The notes under the pieces are model-generated. The model searched no databases. It saw nothing but the letters and a program-made list of their open reading frames with translations, and was not told the origin of the DNA. The position numbers and the translations under genes were made by a program. Below are positions 29,172 through 40,509 of a DNA stretch of 64,000 bases, in pieces. How positions within the stretch are numbered: the stretch's first letter is position 1; each line of letters begins with the position of its first letter. This DNA is from Paraescarpia echinospica (taxonomy: Eukaryota > Annelida > Polychaeta > Sabellida > Siboglinidae), in contig CM034537.1 of assembly GCA_020002185.1 (NCBI GenBank), forward strand, positions 8,409,047 through 8,473,046, in the 5' to 3' direction.

Positions 29172-31481
29172 TCACAGATTCGGCTCTGACGCAATCATCA
29201 GCTCGACTGTGTTGCTACGCTCCATCGCACACGTAGTACAGTTCTTGACAAGCTCCTCAAGCTGCCTGCTGAGTCCGGGCCACCAGACCGATGACTGGGC
29301 CCGCGAGCGACACTTGACCACACCTTGATGGCCCTCGTGTAGCTTGTCTAACATAGTCAACCGCATCGACGCCGGTATGACGAGCCGTACCCCTTTTAGT
29401 AGCAGACCGTTATGAATTGTCAGTTCACTCTGGACTTGCCAATACGGTCGCAAAGACGATGGCAATGATGGATGGCTTGGCCAACCCTCTAGGCAATATC
29501 GCATCACCTGGCGACACACCTCATCGTCTTGCTGTCTAGCCATAATCTCGGCCAGACGCGTCTCGGTTGCCGGTATCTCACTCTCCACCAGGCTCGCATG
29601 CGCTGATACTTCGTCTGTGAATCGCGACTCCTCCGCCGTCAGTGGTCTCACTAGTGGAGCGCGCGACAACGCATCTGTAGTGTAGAGGTTCTTGCCGGGC
29701 ACATGACTGATCGTGTACGCGTACCGCATCAGTCGCATACGGAATCGCTGTATGCGTGGTGAAAGTTCATCTAGATTCTTCTTAGTGCTAAGAAGTGACA
29801 CCAGAGGTCGGTGGTCGGTCTCGACATGGAACTGCATTCCGTAGAGGTAGTCCGTACATCTCTCAAGAGCCCACGTAGTCGCCAGAGCCTCCTTCTCAAT
29901 CTTTGAGTAGCGCTGTTCCGTTGGCGTCATCGCCCTCGATGCGTACGCCACGGGTCGCATCGCGCCGTCGTTACTCTGCAGTAGCACCGCTCCCAGACCA
30001 AATGATGACGCATCTGCGGACACTGTCGTCGCTCTGTGTGGGTCGTACAGAGCCAGCACTGGAGTGTTGCTTAGGTCTGTCTTCACGGCATCAAACTCTC
30101 TCTGTTGCCTCTCACCCCATGTCCACAGATTTTCTTTCATAAGTAGATCACGTAGTGGCTGAGTTGTAGTCGATAAGTTGGCAGAAAACTTTCCTAGCTG
30201 TTTAGCCATACCCAGAAAGCGTCGAACGTCGCTCACGTTGATGGGCTGCTGCATCTCTGTGATGGCTCGCACCTTCGCAGGATCTGCCATGACCCCGTCA
30301 GCTGACACAATGTGACCAAGATACGAAATGCTCGACTTGGCAAAGTCGCACTTATCAAAGTTCAAAGTCACACCGTTGTCCTCGAGACGACGGAAGACAG
30401 CCCTCACCCTCGCGTCGTGCTCTTCTACTGAACTGCCGAAGATGATGACGTCGTCCATCAAACATAAAACACCAGGTAAATCATCGAGAATGCCACTCAT
30501 CCGCTTCTGGTAGTACTCGGGAGCCGAAGTGATTCCGAAAGGCAGCCTCTTGAAGTAATATCTTCCGAAAGGAGTAATGAATGTCGTCAATTCTTGCGAA
30601 GACTGGGCTAGTGGGATCTGCCAGAAGCCTGAGTTGGCGTCCAACTTAGTGAAGACCTTCGCGCCCGCCAGCCTACCGAGTGTCTGATCGACTGAAGGAA
30701 GGTCGTGTTTCTCCCTCCTTACACTCTCGTTCAACTTCGTTAGGTCGACACAAATGCGAACTTTGTGTGTCTCCCTCTGCCCCTCAACGTCCGAAGAAGG
30801 GACAGCCTTCGGTTTCGCCACCACCACCATGCCAGCACACCAGTCCGTCGGGCTTTCAATCCTGCGGATGACGTCAAGATTTTCCATTCTCTGAAGTTCC
30901 TTCCTGACGACCCCTAGCAACGGTATCGAGACTCGTCTCGGTGTAGTCAATGCGAACGGCTTCGCGTCAGACCGTAGCTTGATTTCGTACTCGCCATTCA
31001 TCTTCCCTAGGCCTCCAAATAGCTTCGGGTTGTCGCGTCTGTAGACGTCTGCTGCATCGACCGAGTCAACAGCAACACGTCTGACAAGATCAAGAGACTC
31101 GCACACTCTCCGACTAAGCAGTGACCTCGTCGGGCTATTGACGACGTACACGTCTTCGTGAATGACGACACCGTTTCGTGACAGCTTGCCACTGAACTTG
31201 CCCATGGTTTTTAGGACGCCGTCGTTCGCGCCTACAAGTTTTCTTGTCGACCTGTCGAGTCGCGGACTACCTGCTTTCTTGTAGTCGTTGGCAGAGATCA
31301 CAGTAACGTCGGCCCCAGTGTCCAACTTGAAGCAAACGTTCGTGCGAAGGCGAGTGTCCATTGCCTCCAAAACAATGGTGGACGTCCACGGTTGGTCGTC
31401 GCCCTTCGTCACTTCGCCGAGGAAAGCAAACTCCGACTCAGTGTGCTTAGTACTGCGTCTACAGATCTCGTTGACCTGCAT
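29172..31481 (-). CDS. pol: Gypsy protease-RT-RNase H and integrase N-terminus
   Basis: 769 residues in order: aspartic protease (DTGA at residues 54-57), reverse transcriptase (LDANSGFWQIPL, LPFGITSAPE, catalytic LMDD in 'GVLCLMDDVIIFG'), RNase H (starting 'TTVSADASSFGLGAVLL'), and the integrase zinc domain H-x4-H ... C-x2-C ('LHEGHQGVV' ... 'CTTCAME'). The motif spelling fits the Mag group. The frame overlaps gag by 73 bases in the -1 frame, so it is probably made by ribosomal frameshifting. It ends at an in-frame TGA at 29172, after which the same frame continues into the integrase core. Confidence 0.92.
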   Translation of the reverse strand: MQVNEICRRSTKHTESEFAFLGEVTKGDDQPWTSTIVLEAMDTRLRTNVCFKLDTGADVTVISANDYKKAGSPRLDRSTRKLVGANDGVLKTMGKFSGKLSRNGVVIHEDVYVVNSPTRSLLSRRVCESLDLVRRVAVDSVDAADVYRRDNPKLFGGLGKMNGEYEIKLRSDAKPFALTTPRRVSIPLLGVVRKELQRMENLDVIRRIESPTDWCAGMVVVAKPKAVPSSDVEGQRETHKVRICVDLTKLNESVRREKHDLPSVDQTLGRLAGAKVFTKLDANSGFWQIPLAQSSQELTTFITPFGRYYFKRLPFGITSAPEYYQKRMSGILDDLPGVLCLMDDVIIFGSSVEEHDARVRAVFRRLEDNGVTLNFDKCDFAKSSISYLGHIVSADGVMADPAKVRAITEMQQPINVSDVRRFLGMAKQLGKFSANLSTTTQPLRDLLMKENLWTWGERQQREFDAVKTDLSNTPVLALYDPHRATTVSADASSFGLGAVLLQSNDGAMRPVAYASRAMTPTEQRYSKIEKEALATTWALERCTDYLYGMQFHVETDHRPLVSLLSTKKNLDELSPRIQRFRMRLMRYAYTISHVPGKNLYTTDALSRAPLVRPLTAEESRFTDEVSAHASLVESEIPATETRLAEIMARQQDDEVCRQVMRYCLEGWPSHPSLPSSLRPYWQVQSELTIHNGLLLKGVRLVIPASMRLTMLDKLHEGHQGVVKCRSRAQSSVWWPGLSRQLEELVKNCTTCAMERSNTVELMIASEPNL

Positions 31482-32254
31482 ACAGCCCCAAAATGTCCGA
31501 CTTTCTTACACTTGAAGCATGCTGCCTCACGCGCTGGGCACACTGACTTCTGATGAGCCGGAGATCTCCCACAACAGTCACACTTCCGCGTCGAAGTTGA
31601 CTGAGACTGAGCTTTCAACTTCTGTTTCGACTGGCTGGGTTTGTACGACATCCTCGTCCGCACAAAGTCAACATTGCCGCCTGTCTTCGCCGCAAAGTTG
31701 TTCCTCAACAGGGTCTGCTCTTTCCTTGCAGCCTCGTTCTGGCGTGCCATGTCGATTGCCTTCTTCAGTGTCAATGTCGCGTCCATCTGCAGTTTCAACG
31801 ACAACGCCACATCAGTGATGCCAACGACAATACGATCCCTGATCATTTCATCGTTGAGCGCGCCGTACTCACAATGCTCCGCCAGGCAGAACAACGCAGT
31901 GATGAAACTGTCAACCATATCGCCCTCCTCTTGGGAACGTCGGTTGAATTTAGCCCGCTCGAAAATCGCATTGCGTCGAACTACGAAGTGCGCATCAAAC
32001 TTGCCTTTGACGACCGCATACACATTCCGTTGTTCATCTGTCAAGCCGATGCCTGCCATGATATCGTCCGCCACGTCACCCATCGCGTAGATAAGTGCGT
32101 TGACTTGAACTGTCTCGGCTTTCTCGTCCAGGGCTGACGCTGAACGAAAGCGATCAAACCGTCGAATCCATTTAGGCCATTCATTAGGTTTGATGAAGCA
32201 GAAAGCATCAGGCGGGGCGATTTGGAATGTTTGGGCAATGACTGAGTCAAACAA
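31409..32254 (-). CDS. gag: Gypsy Gag with CCHC zinc knuckle
   Basis: 281 residues from the ATG at 32254. It has an N-terminal capsid-like region (PNEWPKWIRRFDRFR, typical of Mag-type Gag), then a basic linker, a C-x2-C-containing segment and a zinc knuckle C-x2-C-x4-H-x4-C (CFKCKKVGHFGAVC) near the end. Gag packages the element RNA. Its end overlaps the pol frame, as expected for frameshifting. The frame is intact. Confidence 0.9.
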   Translation of the reverse strand: MFDSVIAQTFQIAPPDAFCFIKPNEWPKWIRRFDRFRSASALDEKAETVQVNALIYAMGDVADDIMAGIGLTDEQRNVYAVVKGKFDAHFVVRRNAIFERAKFNRRSQEEGDMVDSFITALFCLAEHCEYGALNDEMIRDRIVVGITDVALSLKLQMDATLTLKKAIDMARQNEAARKEQTLLRNNFAAKTGGNVDFVRTRMSYKPSQSKQKLKAQSQSTSTRKCDCCGRSPAHQKSVCPAREAACFKCKKVGHFGAVCRSTRSVDAVLSTLSRSLLSSAK

Positions 32255-32339
32255 GCAAAAATAACGTACCTCGTGGTAGATGTATGCAAAATTACTTATG
32301 CAACAACATCACCGTATTCATCTTAAAATTCTGACACCA

Positions 32340-32480
32340 TGTGGTGTTACTACTGCTTTAGTATAACACGTAAAAAGACATGAATACTACATAAAGAAAG
32401 AAGACACGTGTAAATAGAAAATGGCTGTATTCAACGAAGTCCCGGATGTAGAGGTAGGAGCGCGATAGCATAACACTACA
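32340..32480 (-). repeat. 5' LTR of the gypsy element
   Basis: 141 bp. It differs from 27965-28104 by one short indel and about two substitutions. Confidence 0.92.
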
Positions 32481-32485
32481 AGATG

Positions 32486-33400
32486 TAATATAATAGCAAT
32501 TCAAGTGTTTTTATTCCCTTTAATGTGCAGTTTTCAGTTAAATTCACATATCTAAGTTTAATATGGTAGGCCCCCTAAGCTTATATTTTATTTACTTTAT
32601 GTATACATGTATAATAACTAGTGTCCATCAAAAACCGTGTATCAATACAAGACGGTCCAGCGCGCGCTATTCCCATTGTTCAAAACAGTACGTAAATGGA
32701 GTATTCTGGAGGCACACCAACGCCAGAACACATGCTTTGACGCACGTGTTAGCCTCCCCAAAATTGTAAGCTTCCAACCAAACTATGCTTTTGCAAGTTA
32801 GACTAATTATAATATGCACACAGATACATTTATCACAAGATAAGACTAGTTTCTCCCTCTCTCGGATACATCGCCAAACATAGAACGATAGTATTCGATA
32901 GAGGGCGTATATTCCGAGAATTTGCGTTGAAAACGTCGGATGAAAACGAGTTTGTGTTACTGGTAAAACTGAAAAGAATGTCAATAGTGACAGTAATAGT
33001 GTGCACTGTGTTTATGCATTTTTGACATGTATGTTTAATTGCTTATACATAGTACAATAAGCTTTACACTGACACTGTCACTGACGTATACTGTTGAAGA
33101 GCTCTAAGCCTGTTATACTATGTCTATACAGTATACTAGTCTATAGCTTACGAATGTCATGGTCAAAGTTCTTGTATAACACCGCGAACTCGTCATCAAT
33201 TTATTAAAATTCACAACTCGCGATTCATGTGCTCGCACTCGCAGTAGACATGACACAGCCACATTAACACTTCACAGCCACATGAATGATCCATCCATTC
33301 ATTTCACCATCAAAAAGAAAATACCGTTTTTATACTAGTTAGTAGGCCTAGCTGTTAGGTCTTAGATCGAGGGAAATACATTTTTGGAGTTCTTTTTTGG
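32486..33400. other. Sequence with no recognised feature
   Basis: AT-rich with no convincing gene. The frames present lack family resemblance. Confidence 0.5.
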
Positions 33401-33402
33401 CT

Positions 33403-33995
33403 TCAGTTTTGTTGTAAGAAGTGTGTAACGTATATTTTACTTACTAGCCAGGTTTTCTTAGGTAGTTCCTGACCGTAGGCGGTGGCCTCGGTGGTCAGAT
33501 CTCCAGGTTGTTCAGTAAATGCTCTACTTCTTGGCAAGGTAGCTTTGTAATTGTAGACATTTTTCTGTGCTCCAGTCCAGTGTTTGTCTAGGTTGTTTTT
33601 AAATGAGTTAGTGCTGGGTGCAATTACAACTTGTTCTGGTAAATGATTCCATAATTGTGTTACTTGGATTGAAAAGGTTTCCTTTCTGGTATTTATCCGT
33701 GCTCGTTCTTGATAGTATAATTTCATGGCACCTTATAATTGTACCTTCCTTTATATATCGCAGTCTTTGTACAGCATCAGAATGTTAGAACATACATTGA
33801 TATCATACTTCCCATTGAGAAGTTTATCATATCTCTCCTTGTTCTTCTATAGGTTGGTGTTGGTAGTTTCAATCTTTCTAGTCTCTTCTGGTAAGGAATA
33901 TCCTTCAGTTTCATCCAGTAATTCGGGAGATTCTCTAGAACAACGTAGAAGTAGAAACCCGGGGGGGGGGGGCTTATTACGAGAACCACGTACAA
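33403..33995 (-). pseudogene. LINE reverse transcriptase C-terminal fragment
   Basis: Two minus-strand frames carry the end of a non-LTR reverse transcriptase: 'LKDIPYQKRLERLKLPTPTY' plus RRTRRDMI in one, and 'TFSIQVTQLWNHLPEQVVIA' followed by 'NSFKNNLDKHW' in the other. This is the usual sequence at the C-terminus of Jockey-like LINE proteins of marine animals. A frame change joins the two. The catalytic region is absent. Confidence 0.7.
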
Positions 33996-34366
33996 TTAGG
34001 TATATTGTGCAATTTGTTTAGATATGTCATGTGACGCAAATAAAAAATAACAACCAGGCGTCTTAATCCAATAAAATTTAATAACATAATTAAAATTATG
34101 CCTGTTGCAAAGGGATAATTGAACAGTGTATTATATTGTACATTGGAGAATATTTGTCAGATGAGTATCTATCATTCTGTGATAAAATGGAAATATATGC
34201 TCACTCACACATGTACATGCACGCACGTATGCACTCACGCACAAACACACACAATATTGCCTGATTTGCATGTATCCATACTGGAATTTGAAAACTTGTT
34301 ATTGTTCACATTCTCTAATCCTGCATTGTTTAAATGTTGTTTGTTTAATTGTGTTACTAGACGGTG

Positions 34367-34855
34367 ATGGCGGACAGTGCTGGTGTGTTGTCACAAGCCC
34401 TCCAGCTGCTAGACTCCATCTACAAACACACCGGATATGAAGACAAGTGTGATGCTCAACACACTTTCATGCAGCTGAGACTAGAGCTGCAGAGGACCAT
34501 CTCCAGCGCTGAGGGCCAGAAACTGGTTCAGAAATTTGATATGCTTGCGAAAACTGTGTCAACAGAAGGAACATTTAACGACATGGTGAAGATTATTTGG
34601 CGAGTGGCAAAAGGAATGGGGGGATCGATTCACCACAAATTCTCCCTCTTGGTTATTGGCATTTCCATTGTGTGTGTGTCTCTCACAAATTCTCGTCCAG
34701 TCGAAGATATCAGCTCATGGACCGATAGGTTTGTGAAATGGCTTGGGAAACAGTTGACGACTGGTGGGAATGGGTCAGTGGGAGACGGAGAGGGGACTGT
34801 GGAAGACCGCATGCAGAGGTTCTTTACGAATCCATATCTCCACGACTTTGACTGA
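34367..34855 (+). CDS. Small protein, possibly divergent Bcl-2-like
   Basis: 162 residues. An acceptor 'gtgttactag' lies just before the ATG, so a 5' noncoding exon is likely. AATAAA follows at about 34950. The sequence is helical. Residues about 57-83 (FDMLAKTVSTEGTFNDMVKI...) have the spacing of a Bcl-2 BH1 segment, and residues about 116-130 (SSWTDRFVKWLGKQL) could correspond to BH2. A hydrophobic helix at about 92-106 lies between them, as in Bcl-2 cores. There is no C-terminal membrane anchor and the classic NWGR is not conserved. The protein could equally be an unrelated helical protein. That it is a real gene is more certain than the family. Confidence 0.5.
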   Translation: MADSAGVLSQALQLLDSIYKHTGYEDKCDAQHTFMQLRLELQRTISSAEGQKLVQKFDMLAKTVSTEGTFNDMVKIIWRVAKGMGGSIHHKFSLLVIGISIVCVSLTNSRPVEDISSWTDRFVKWLGKQLTTGGNGSVGDGEGTVEDRMQRFFTNPYLHDFD

Positions 34856-34859
34856 GCTT

Positions 34860-37270
34860 TCTTCTCAGTAAATGCTTGCTCACTGCGTTGAACTATCAGT
34901 ATTTTGATGTGCTGTTACTAATTACTACTCTTGGTATGCTTTTGTTCTTAATAAAGTAAAAACATTGACATATCCATTGTCACGTTTTCTACATTCACAA
35001 CGACCGTTTTAACCGAATTAGACGACTAATAGGGACCTGTGAATAGGTTGTATACCAACCCGTAAGGGCCCCGAACAACTAAAATGAGCATATGCTATAT
35101 ATGTATTCAAATGTATGCATTATTATACGTACACATCTGTAGACACCTACTCCAGGATGATTCTAATATAACATGCATACAATGCACTCCAGGTAACTCG
35201 AACTTGCGTAAGTCGATTTTTGTTTAAGTCGATCTTTTTCCTCGGTCCTGGATTTATAAGGTGCTAAAAGTAAAACAGGTCTTGATAAGTGGAACTTCTG
35301 ATAACTAAAAGTAATCACATAGGTCTCTGCATGGCTGTTCGACTTATCCAGAGTGCACTGTACTATGTGTGTGGGCCTACATGTATGGCGTAGAAGTAAT
35401 TTTATGTAAAACAAGACACCCCTTCTTGTATATAAATAATGCAAAATTCATAGAGCAACATTTCACTAATTGTGTTTGATGTTGATGAAAATCAGTAACT
35501 CAGGTTAGGAATGGTCATAATTTGCAAAGTCCAAAAAAGTAATGTTTAGTCTTGGTTTACATCAGCAACCACACCCAAATATTATGTGGGTTGGGCAGTA
35601 AATGGTCAGAATGCACCAGTCGCAATGCACCAACAGCCTGGTCGCAATGCTCCAACGATCTGGTCACAATGCACCACTTTTGGTCGGAATGCCCCACTTT
35701 GTTGATAATGACCTGGTTGCAATGCACCATTTTTGGTGTATGAAATTATGTCATGATGTACATATTATTTGTATATATTAATAATTCATACATTAATATT
35801 ATATAGGTAATTATATATGTCCGACATTTTGACTATATTTCGGGGAGTACAACAATTTGTTACACTCGTGGACCATTTAGCCTAATAGTAAATCGTTTCT
35901 ATCCGTTGTTGGTAATGGATAATAATATATATTAGTAGTGGGCGTCATAGTTAAAAAACATAACAAAATCATTTTGCATTAGGTGATAAAAGCATGAAAC
36001 TTGGTAGGTGTGTAGAACAAATTATATATAAGGATCATTTTCAGATATTGGTCCATGTTAAATTATACTAATGTATATCTTTGTATTTAAAAGTGCTTAC
36101 ATAAAATTACATCTTATTATCATAAAATGATGTTCATTTTGATAAAGATCCACATTATATATACATATATTTTCTTATTATTATTATATTAAGTTTGTAT
36201 CGATTCATTCATTGCTGGTAAGTATAAGAACATTGTTGTTTTTTTATTGGAACGTACACTATTGAAAACTACACAAAAACTGTCGGAAAAGATTGTAGTT
36301 AGAAACTATAGGATGACAATTTTATTAATATGCATAGTTATTCGATAAATTATCCTTTTTCAAAATTAATCATGACCATGTCCGTCCAGGGAGGAATTCC
36401 ATCATTAATTAAACATTACTCTGAACCAATTTCCACATATCAGTGGTAAATTTAAACAAGTATTATACTTGTGGTTATTTGAAATGTGACGTTATACGAT
36501 CGTACAACAAATTTGACACACTAACTGCTCAATAAAACAAAGCAGGAGTAGTAAAGCCAGTTGTTATAGCCTCCAAATATTATTAGCATACACAAAAAAA
36601 AACATCAGCTCAGTATCACAATGTAATGGATGCCTATTACTATAATAATTCTAAGGACAGAGTAATAATTTTTGGGAAAAATATCTTCAGGTTAATATAA
36701 GTGCTGATATTAAGTGTATGAACAAGGTGTATTATAGTTATGGGGTACACTATAATTATGGTGAATGTATACACTATATGAAGAAAAAACTTCAATATTG
36801 TCTAACTAGTCAAAACCAAAACATCCATGAAACATTGTATATCTTTATTAATTATATAATATATATATATACATAATCTTCTAGATCTGTTGTGAATAAC
36901 CAGGTCACCCGGAAAGAATTGACTCGGGCCATGCATATGATATACATTTGCAGGTGCTATATGCAATTACATATGAGAACAATGAAATGGACAGCCAAGA
37001 TACTACTCAACACTCAAGAGCATTCCGATATGTACCTGGTAACATCCACGGCGATGAATTAACGTTTCTCTCGTTAGGCGGCGCCACTGAAACTATTTAG
37101 AAACCTGGTGACGACCAAGCCACCATCCAACAAAACGTAATGTTTGACGGTTTCTGGACTTTGTTCATTTATGCAACCACCCTAAGCTACGTTGCGTTAT
37201 GACCGACACACCGACAGGGCGACACTGAAGTTAGCTGTCTTCTAGGAGGGAGGTACAACGCCAACAGACT
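34860..37270. other. AT-rich intergenic sequence
   Basis: No gene recognised. A short diverged repeat 'tggtcgcaatgcaccac' recurs at about 35600-35730. Confidence 0.5.
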
Positions 37271-37423
37271 CCAGACGCGTTGAATTGTGAATCCGCCAGA
37301 GGGCGTTCTCCGGAAACATCCGCCTTGGCGTCAACGACAGAATCACATGACGACTGTTTTCTACTGACGCATATTTATCGTGTCGGCCAGTGTTGTTTTT
37401 GTTCTTTTCTGGCGTCAGCAAAG

Positions 37424-37463
37424 ATGGCACACGGAGACGAAGGCTCCGTGTGTGTGGCGACAG
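37424..37463 (+). CDS. MROH1: Candidate first coding exon of MROH1
   Basis: The ATG at 37424 opens a short frame MAHGDEGSVCVAT and one extra base before a donor 'caggtcaga'. It ends in phase 1. The first certain MROH1 exon starts at 49705 with two bases that complete the codon and then the ATG at 49707. The preceding 150 bp are CpG-rich relative to surroundings. The link would need a 12.2-kb intron. It rests only on phase and position, and the same frame also continues past the donor for 20 residues. Confidence 0.3.
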
Positions 37464-37807
37464 GTCAGATTGTCGGTGGGTACAAGTATGGTGTGCTGAG
37501 TTGTTTAAATGCCCACAAAAGTTAGTGCCGCTGCACTTCTTCTTCCACAAGTTCCAGTAATCCAATGGCAATACCGACACCGAGTACCGTCATTATTGAC
37601 GACTTCAAACAAACAGGGGTTACTCTTAGACTTAGTCTTAGTTAGACATTGCTTGTGGAAGTGTCGGCAAGGCACTGCTTCAAAGCATCTAGAATAGAGT
37701 CGAGAGGGAGATTGAACTGATTCAATGATTGGGTGGTTAGGTTATTCCAGGGTATTATTATGGCTATAAATTAATTAATAGGAATGGATGCCCTCTGCAC
37801 CCCTCAG

Positions 37808-38140
37808 CTAGAGTTCTGTGGCGCAGTGGGTACGGGCTGGCTTTGTGTATAAGCTGGCAGGGATGTTGACGAGGTCGTTTTGAATTTTATACATATTGTT
37901 GAGCCTCGCCATACATCTGCACTGTTCTAGGCCTAGGGACTGCCATTGCAATTGGTGGCGCATGGAGGTTGGGCTGCTGCGGCGCCGCCAGTCACCATAA
38001 ACGTACCTGGCAACATGCCTCTGTACCATCTCCAGTTTGTCGATGTTTCGCTTGGTGGCAGGGTCCCAAACGGTGGAAGTATGCTCTATTATTGGTCTGA
38101 CGTATGTTTGATAGCAGTATGATTTAACTGGTCACTGTGA
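37808..38140 (-). pseudogene. LINE reverse transcriptase C-terminal fragment
   Basis: The minus-strand reading contains 'IEHTSTVWDPATKRNIDKLE' followed by MVQRHVARYVYGDWRRRSS and 'MRHQLQWQSLGLEQCRCMAR', the standard block after the thumb of CR1/Jockey-like LINE proteins. Only this end remains. Confidence 0.75.
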
Positions 38141-38534
38141 GTAGGGAGGCTGAGAGAAAATGTATTTGTTGACATACAAACCTCTAGCATATATATCAAT
38201 GGATAGCTGGTATAATGCAGTAAAATATACTTTTGGAATTTAAAAAAAACTCTTATAGAAGTGAAGTTATAATCATTTGAGTACTCAAAAATGAGTTGAT
38301 TTTGTGGGACATTTCCTACAAGCTAGGAACAAACAGCACTGAAGGGGACATTTTTATAGATGGGCCTAATTAAAAACTATTTTTATTCATTACTCATAAA
38401 ATACTTAACACAGTGCCATCAAATTTGGCAGAGTGTGTACTCATTCTAACCTGTATGCACATATGATCACAGTTAAATGATACCTAATTTTATAATTAAT
38501 TAATGTTAATTACCATAATTAATTATCAAAACGG

Positions 38535-38930
38535 ACGTGATCATGCATTTTTAGTCCTTTGGCCGAAGGTCCAAGGGACTATTGCCATCACTCTGCGTCC
38601 GCTGTCCGCCGTTAGCTGCCGTATCTCAGAAACCGTTCAGCAACTTTTTCTCTAATTTTGCATAGACATATCTTAGGGCACTGCCACTACGCACGAGAAA
38701 TCTGTATTTGATTGGATCATTTTAAGGCCTCCCTAGGGCCTCCAAGGACCCCAAAACTGGTGAAAATGTAACATTTTGCCTATTTTTTCAAAAACTGTTC
38801 AGCAACTTTTTTTATAATTTTGCATAGATGTATCTTAGGGTGCTGCCACTATATACAAGAAATCTGTATTTGATTGAATCATTCTAAGGGCACCTAAGGG
38901 GCCCCCAAAGTGCAAAAGTTTTACATTATC
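38535..38930. repeat. Dispersed repeat beginning 'agtcctttggccgaaggtcc'
   Basis: A hairpin-like start (ggcc-gaaggtccaagg) is followed by two diverged copies of 'ctgttcagcaactttttct(c)taattttgcatagac' and 'ctgccactacgcacgagaaatctgtatttgattg'. A related phrase 'agtccaaaggacttcagggc' lies at about 43998, and could be the other end of one large interrupted element. Confidence 0.45.
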
Positions 38931-39094
38931 TAGTGATGTGGTTTTGAGAAGGGCCCTTGAGACCACCCCCAACAGTAGATGTTGTGTATTGTGCCACAAA
39001 GTCAACAGCTGTGACTAATCTCTACATCCTAGTCCATTGAGACCTTGACTAATCTTTCATTGGTCACAGCACCCAGGCAGAGTAGACACATTTG

Positions 39095-39365
39095 ATCCCT
39101 GTTAGACTGAACAGTTGCCTAACACTTTTAAACTGTATCTTCAAAACTATTAATTTTCTATAATTGCAAGTTGTGTTTATTTTGATGTTCATTTAATTAT
39201 TATAAAATGGTGTGACTGTGGTGTCTTGTCTCCTGTTAGACTGAACAGTTGCCTAACACTTTTAAACTGTATCTTAAAAACTATTGATTTTCTATAATTG
39301 CAAGTTGTGTTTATTTTGATGTTCATTTAATTGTTATAAAATGGTGTGACTGAGGTGTCTATTAA
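39095..39365. repeat. Tandem duplication, about 133 bp unit
   Basis: Two nearly identical copies containing 'ctgttagactgaacagttgc' and 'ataaaatggtgtgactg'. Confidence 0.85.
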
Positions 39366-39669
39366 AGATGTATTGTCTGTAGAAACCTGTAGGTGATAAA
39401 CATAGAAAATTAATATTCTGGACAACTATAGAGTGAAATATCCTACACTTTATTGATATCAAATGCATTCTACTGTTCTGTTTACGCTTGCCATGCCTTG
39501 TGTAGACATGATACTGTGTAAATCAATTGTATCAATATAGACTAATAATTACAGATTACAATATAGTTGACACCTGAAACAACCAAATGTCAACCATTAG
39601 AAGAGTTGACATAGTTCCGCTATACACAAGCAAGAAATCTGTATTTGATTGAATCATTCTAGTGTCATC

Positions 39670-40060
39670 AGCATATAGTAGAACATACATTTTCTACATC
39701 ATCATCACTAAGGTTGTTGTAAATTTCACCAGCTGCCATGTCAAGTCCATTATAATTGTGACTAACAGTGTTCAACATTATTCAGGTAAATAGCAAATAA
39801 CAAAGGACACAAGTTTTCTCCTTGCCATACCTCTACATCACATGAGAAGAAGGCTGACACAGCCTGGCCCTGATTTATACATGATTTAGCATTTTTGTAT
39901 ATGTTGTATACAACTTTCAAAACATTACCATTAATACCGTATGAAATTATCTTAGACCACAGTGAGGACCGGTCTACTAAATCAAATGCTTCCTTATAAT
40001 CGATGAAGGCACAATAAAGGCTTTTGCATTGAGACAAATACAATTCAACCAATACCCCTA
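39670..40060 (-). pseudogene. LINE reverse transcriptase palm fragment
   Basis: The minus-strand frame has 'LYCAFIDYKEAFDLVDRSSL' (conserved F-x-D-x-x-x-AFD block), 'YGINGNVLKVVYNIYKNAKS' and 'WQGENLCPLLFAIYLNNVE' (the QGE/CPLLF block before the catalytic box). The YADD box would come next but is not in frame. Dead fragment of a non-LTR element. Confidence 0.75.
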
Positions 40061-40509
40061 TCTGAACACTGCCTGTTCTTCACCTATTACATTCGCTTTG
40101 TTTAGGTATGTGGTTAGTCTGGTGTTCTGAACAATCACTAAGGATTAATGAACACTTGTGCAGAATGTCACCCACTTGGCAGGTTTAATTGATCTATTCA
40201 GCAATGAGGACACTGCTTAGGCCTCACTCAGGACACTGTCACTCACAGTGTTATGTATTGTCTTAGTTGGTGCATTGAGCTAATCTACTTGGTGGCTCTG
40301 GTTGTGTATTACACCCAGCTGTGGAGCTAACATTCTCTGCCTGCTATTGTTTGATGGAAACTGTGACTAATCTGTAATTGGTCACTGGCAGTAGCTTGTG
40401 TCAACATATAGAATTAAGCCACTAGACCCCTGTAGGTTTTAAACTGTGTCAAACAGTGAGTCTACCTTTCGCTCTCAAATAATCTGTCCTCTTAGTTTTA
40501 CACATAAAG

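Larger units (their letters stand above)
27965..32480 (-). mobile_element. Ty3/gypsy (Mag-like) LTR retrotransposon
   Basis: Complete minus-strand element: LTRs of 140 and 141 bp (27965-28104; 32340-32480) starting TG and ending CA, flanked by the 5-bp duplication AGATG (27960-27964; 32481-32485). Just inside the 5' LTR the minus strand reads 'tggtgtcag', a likely primer-binding site for a leucine tRNA. A purine tract 'aaagggaga' precedes the 3' LTR. It encodes gag and pol. The LTRs differ at only a few positions, so the insertion is recent. Confidence 0.92.
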
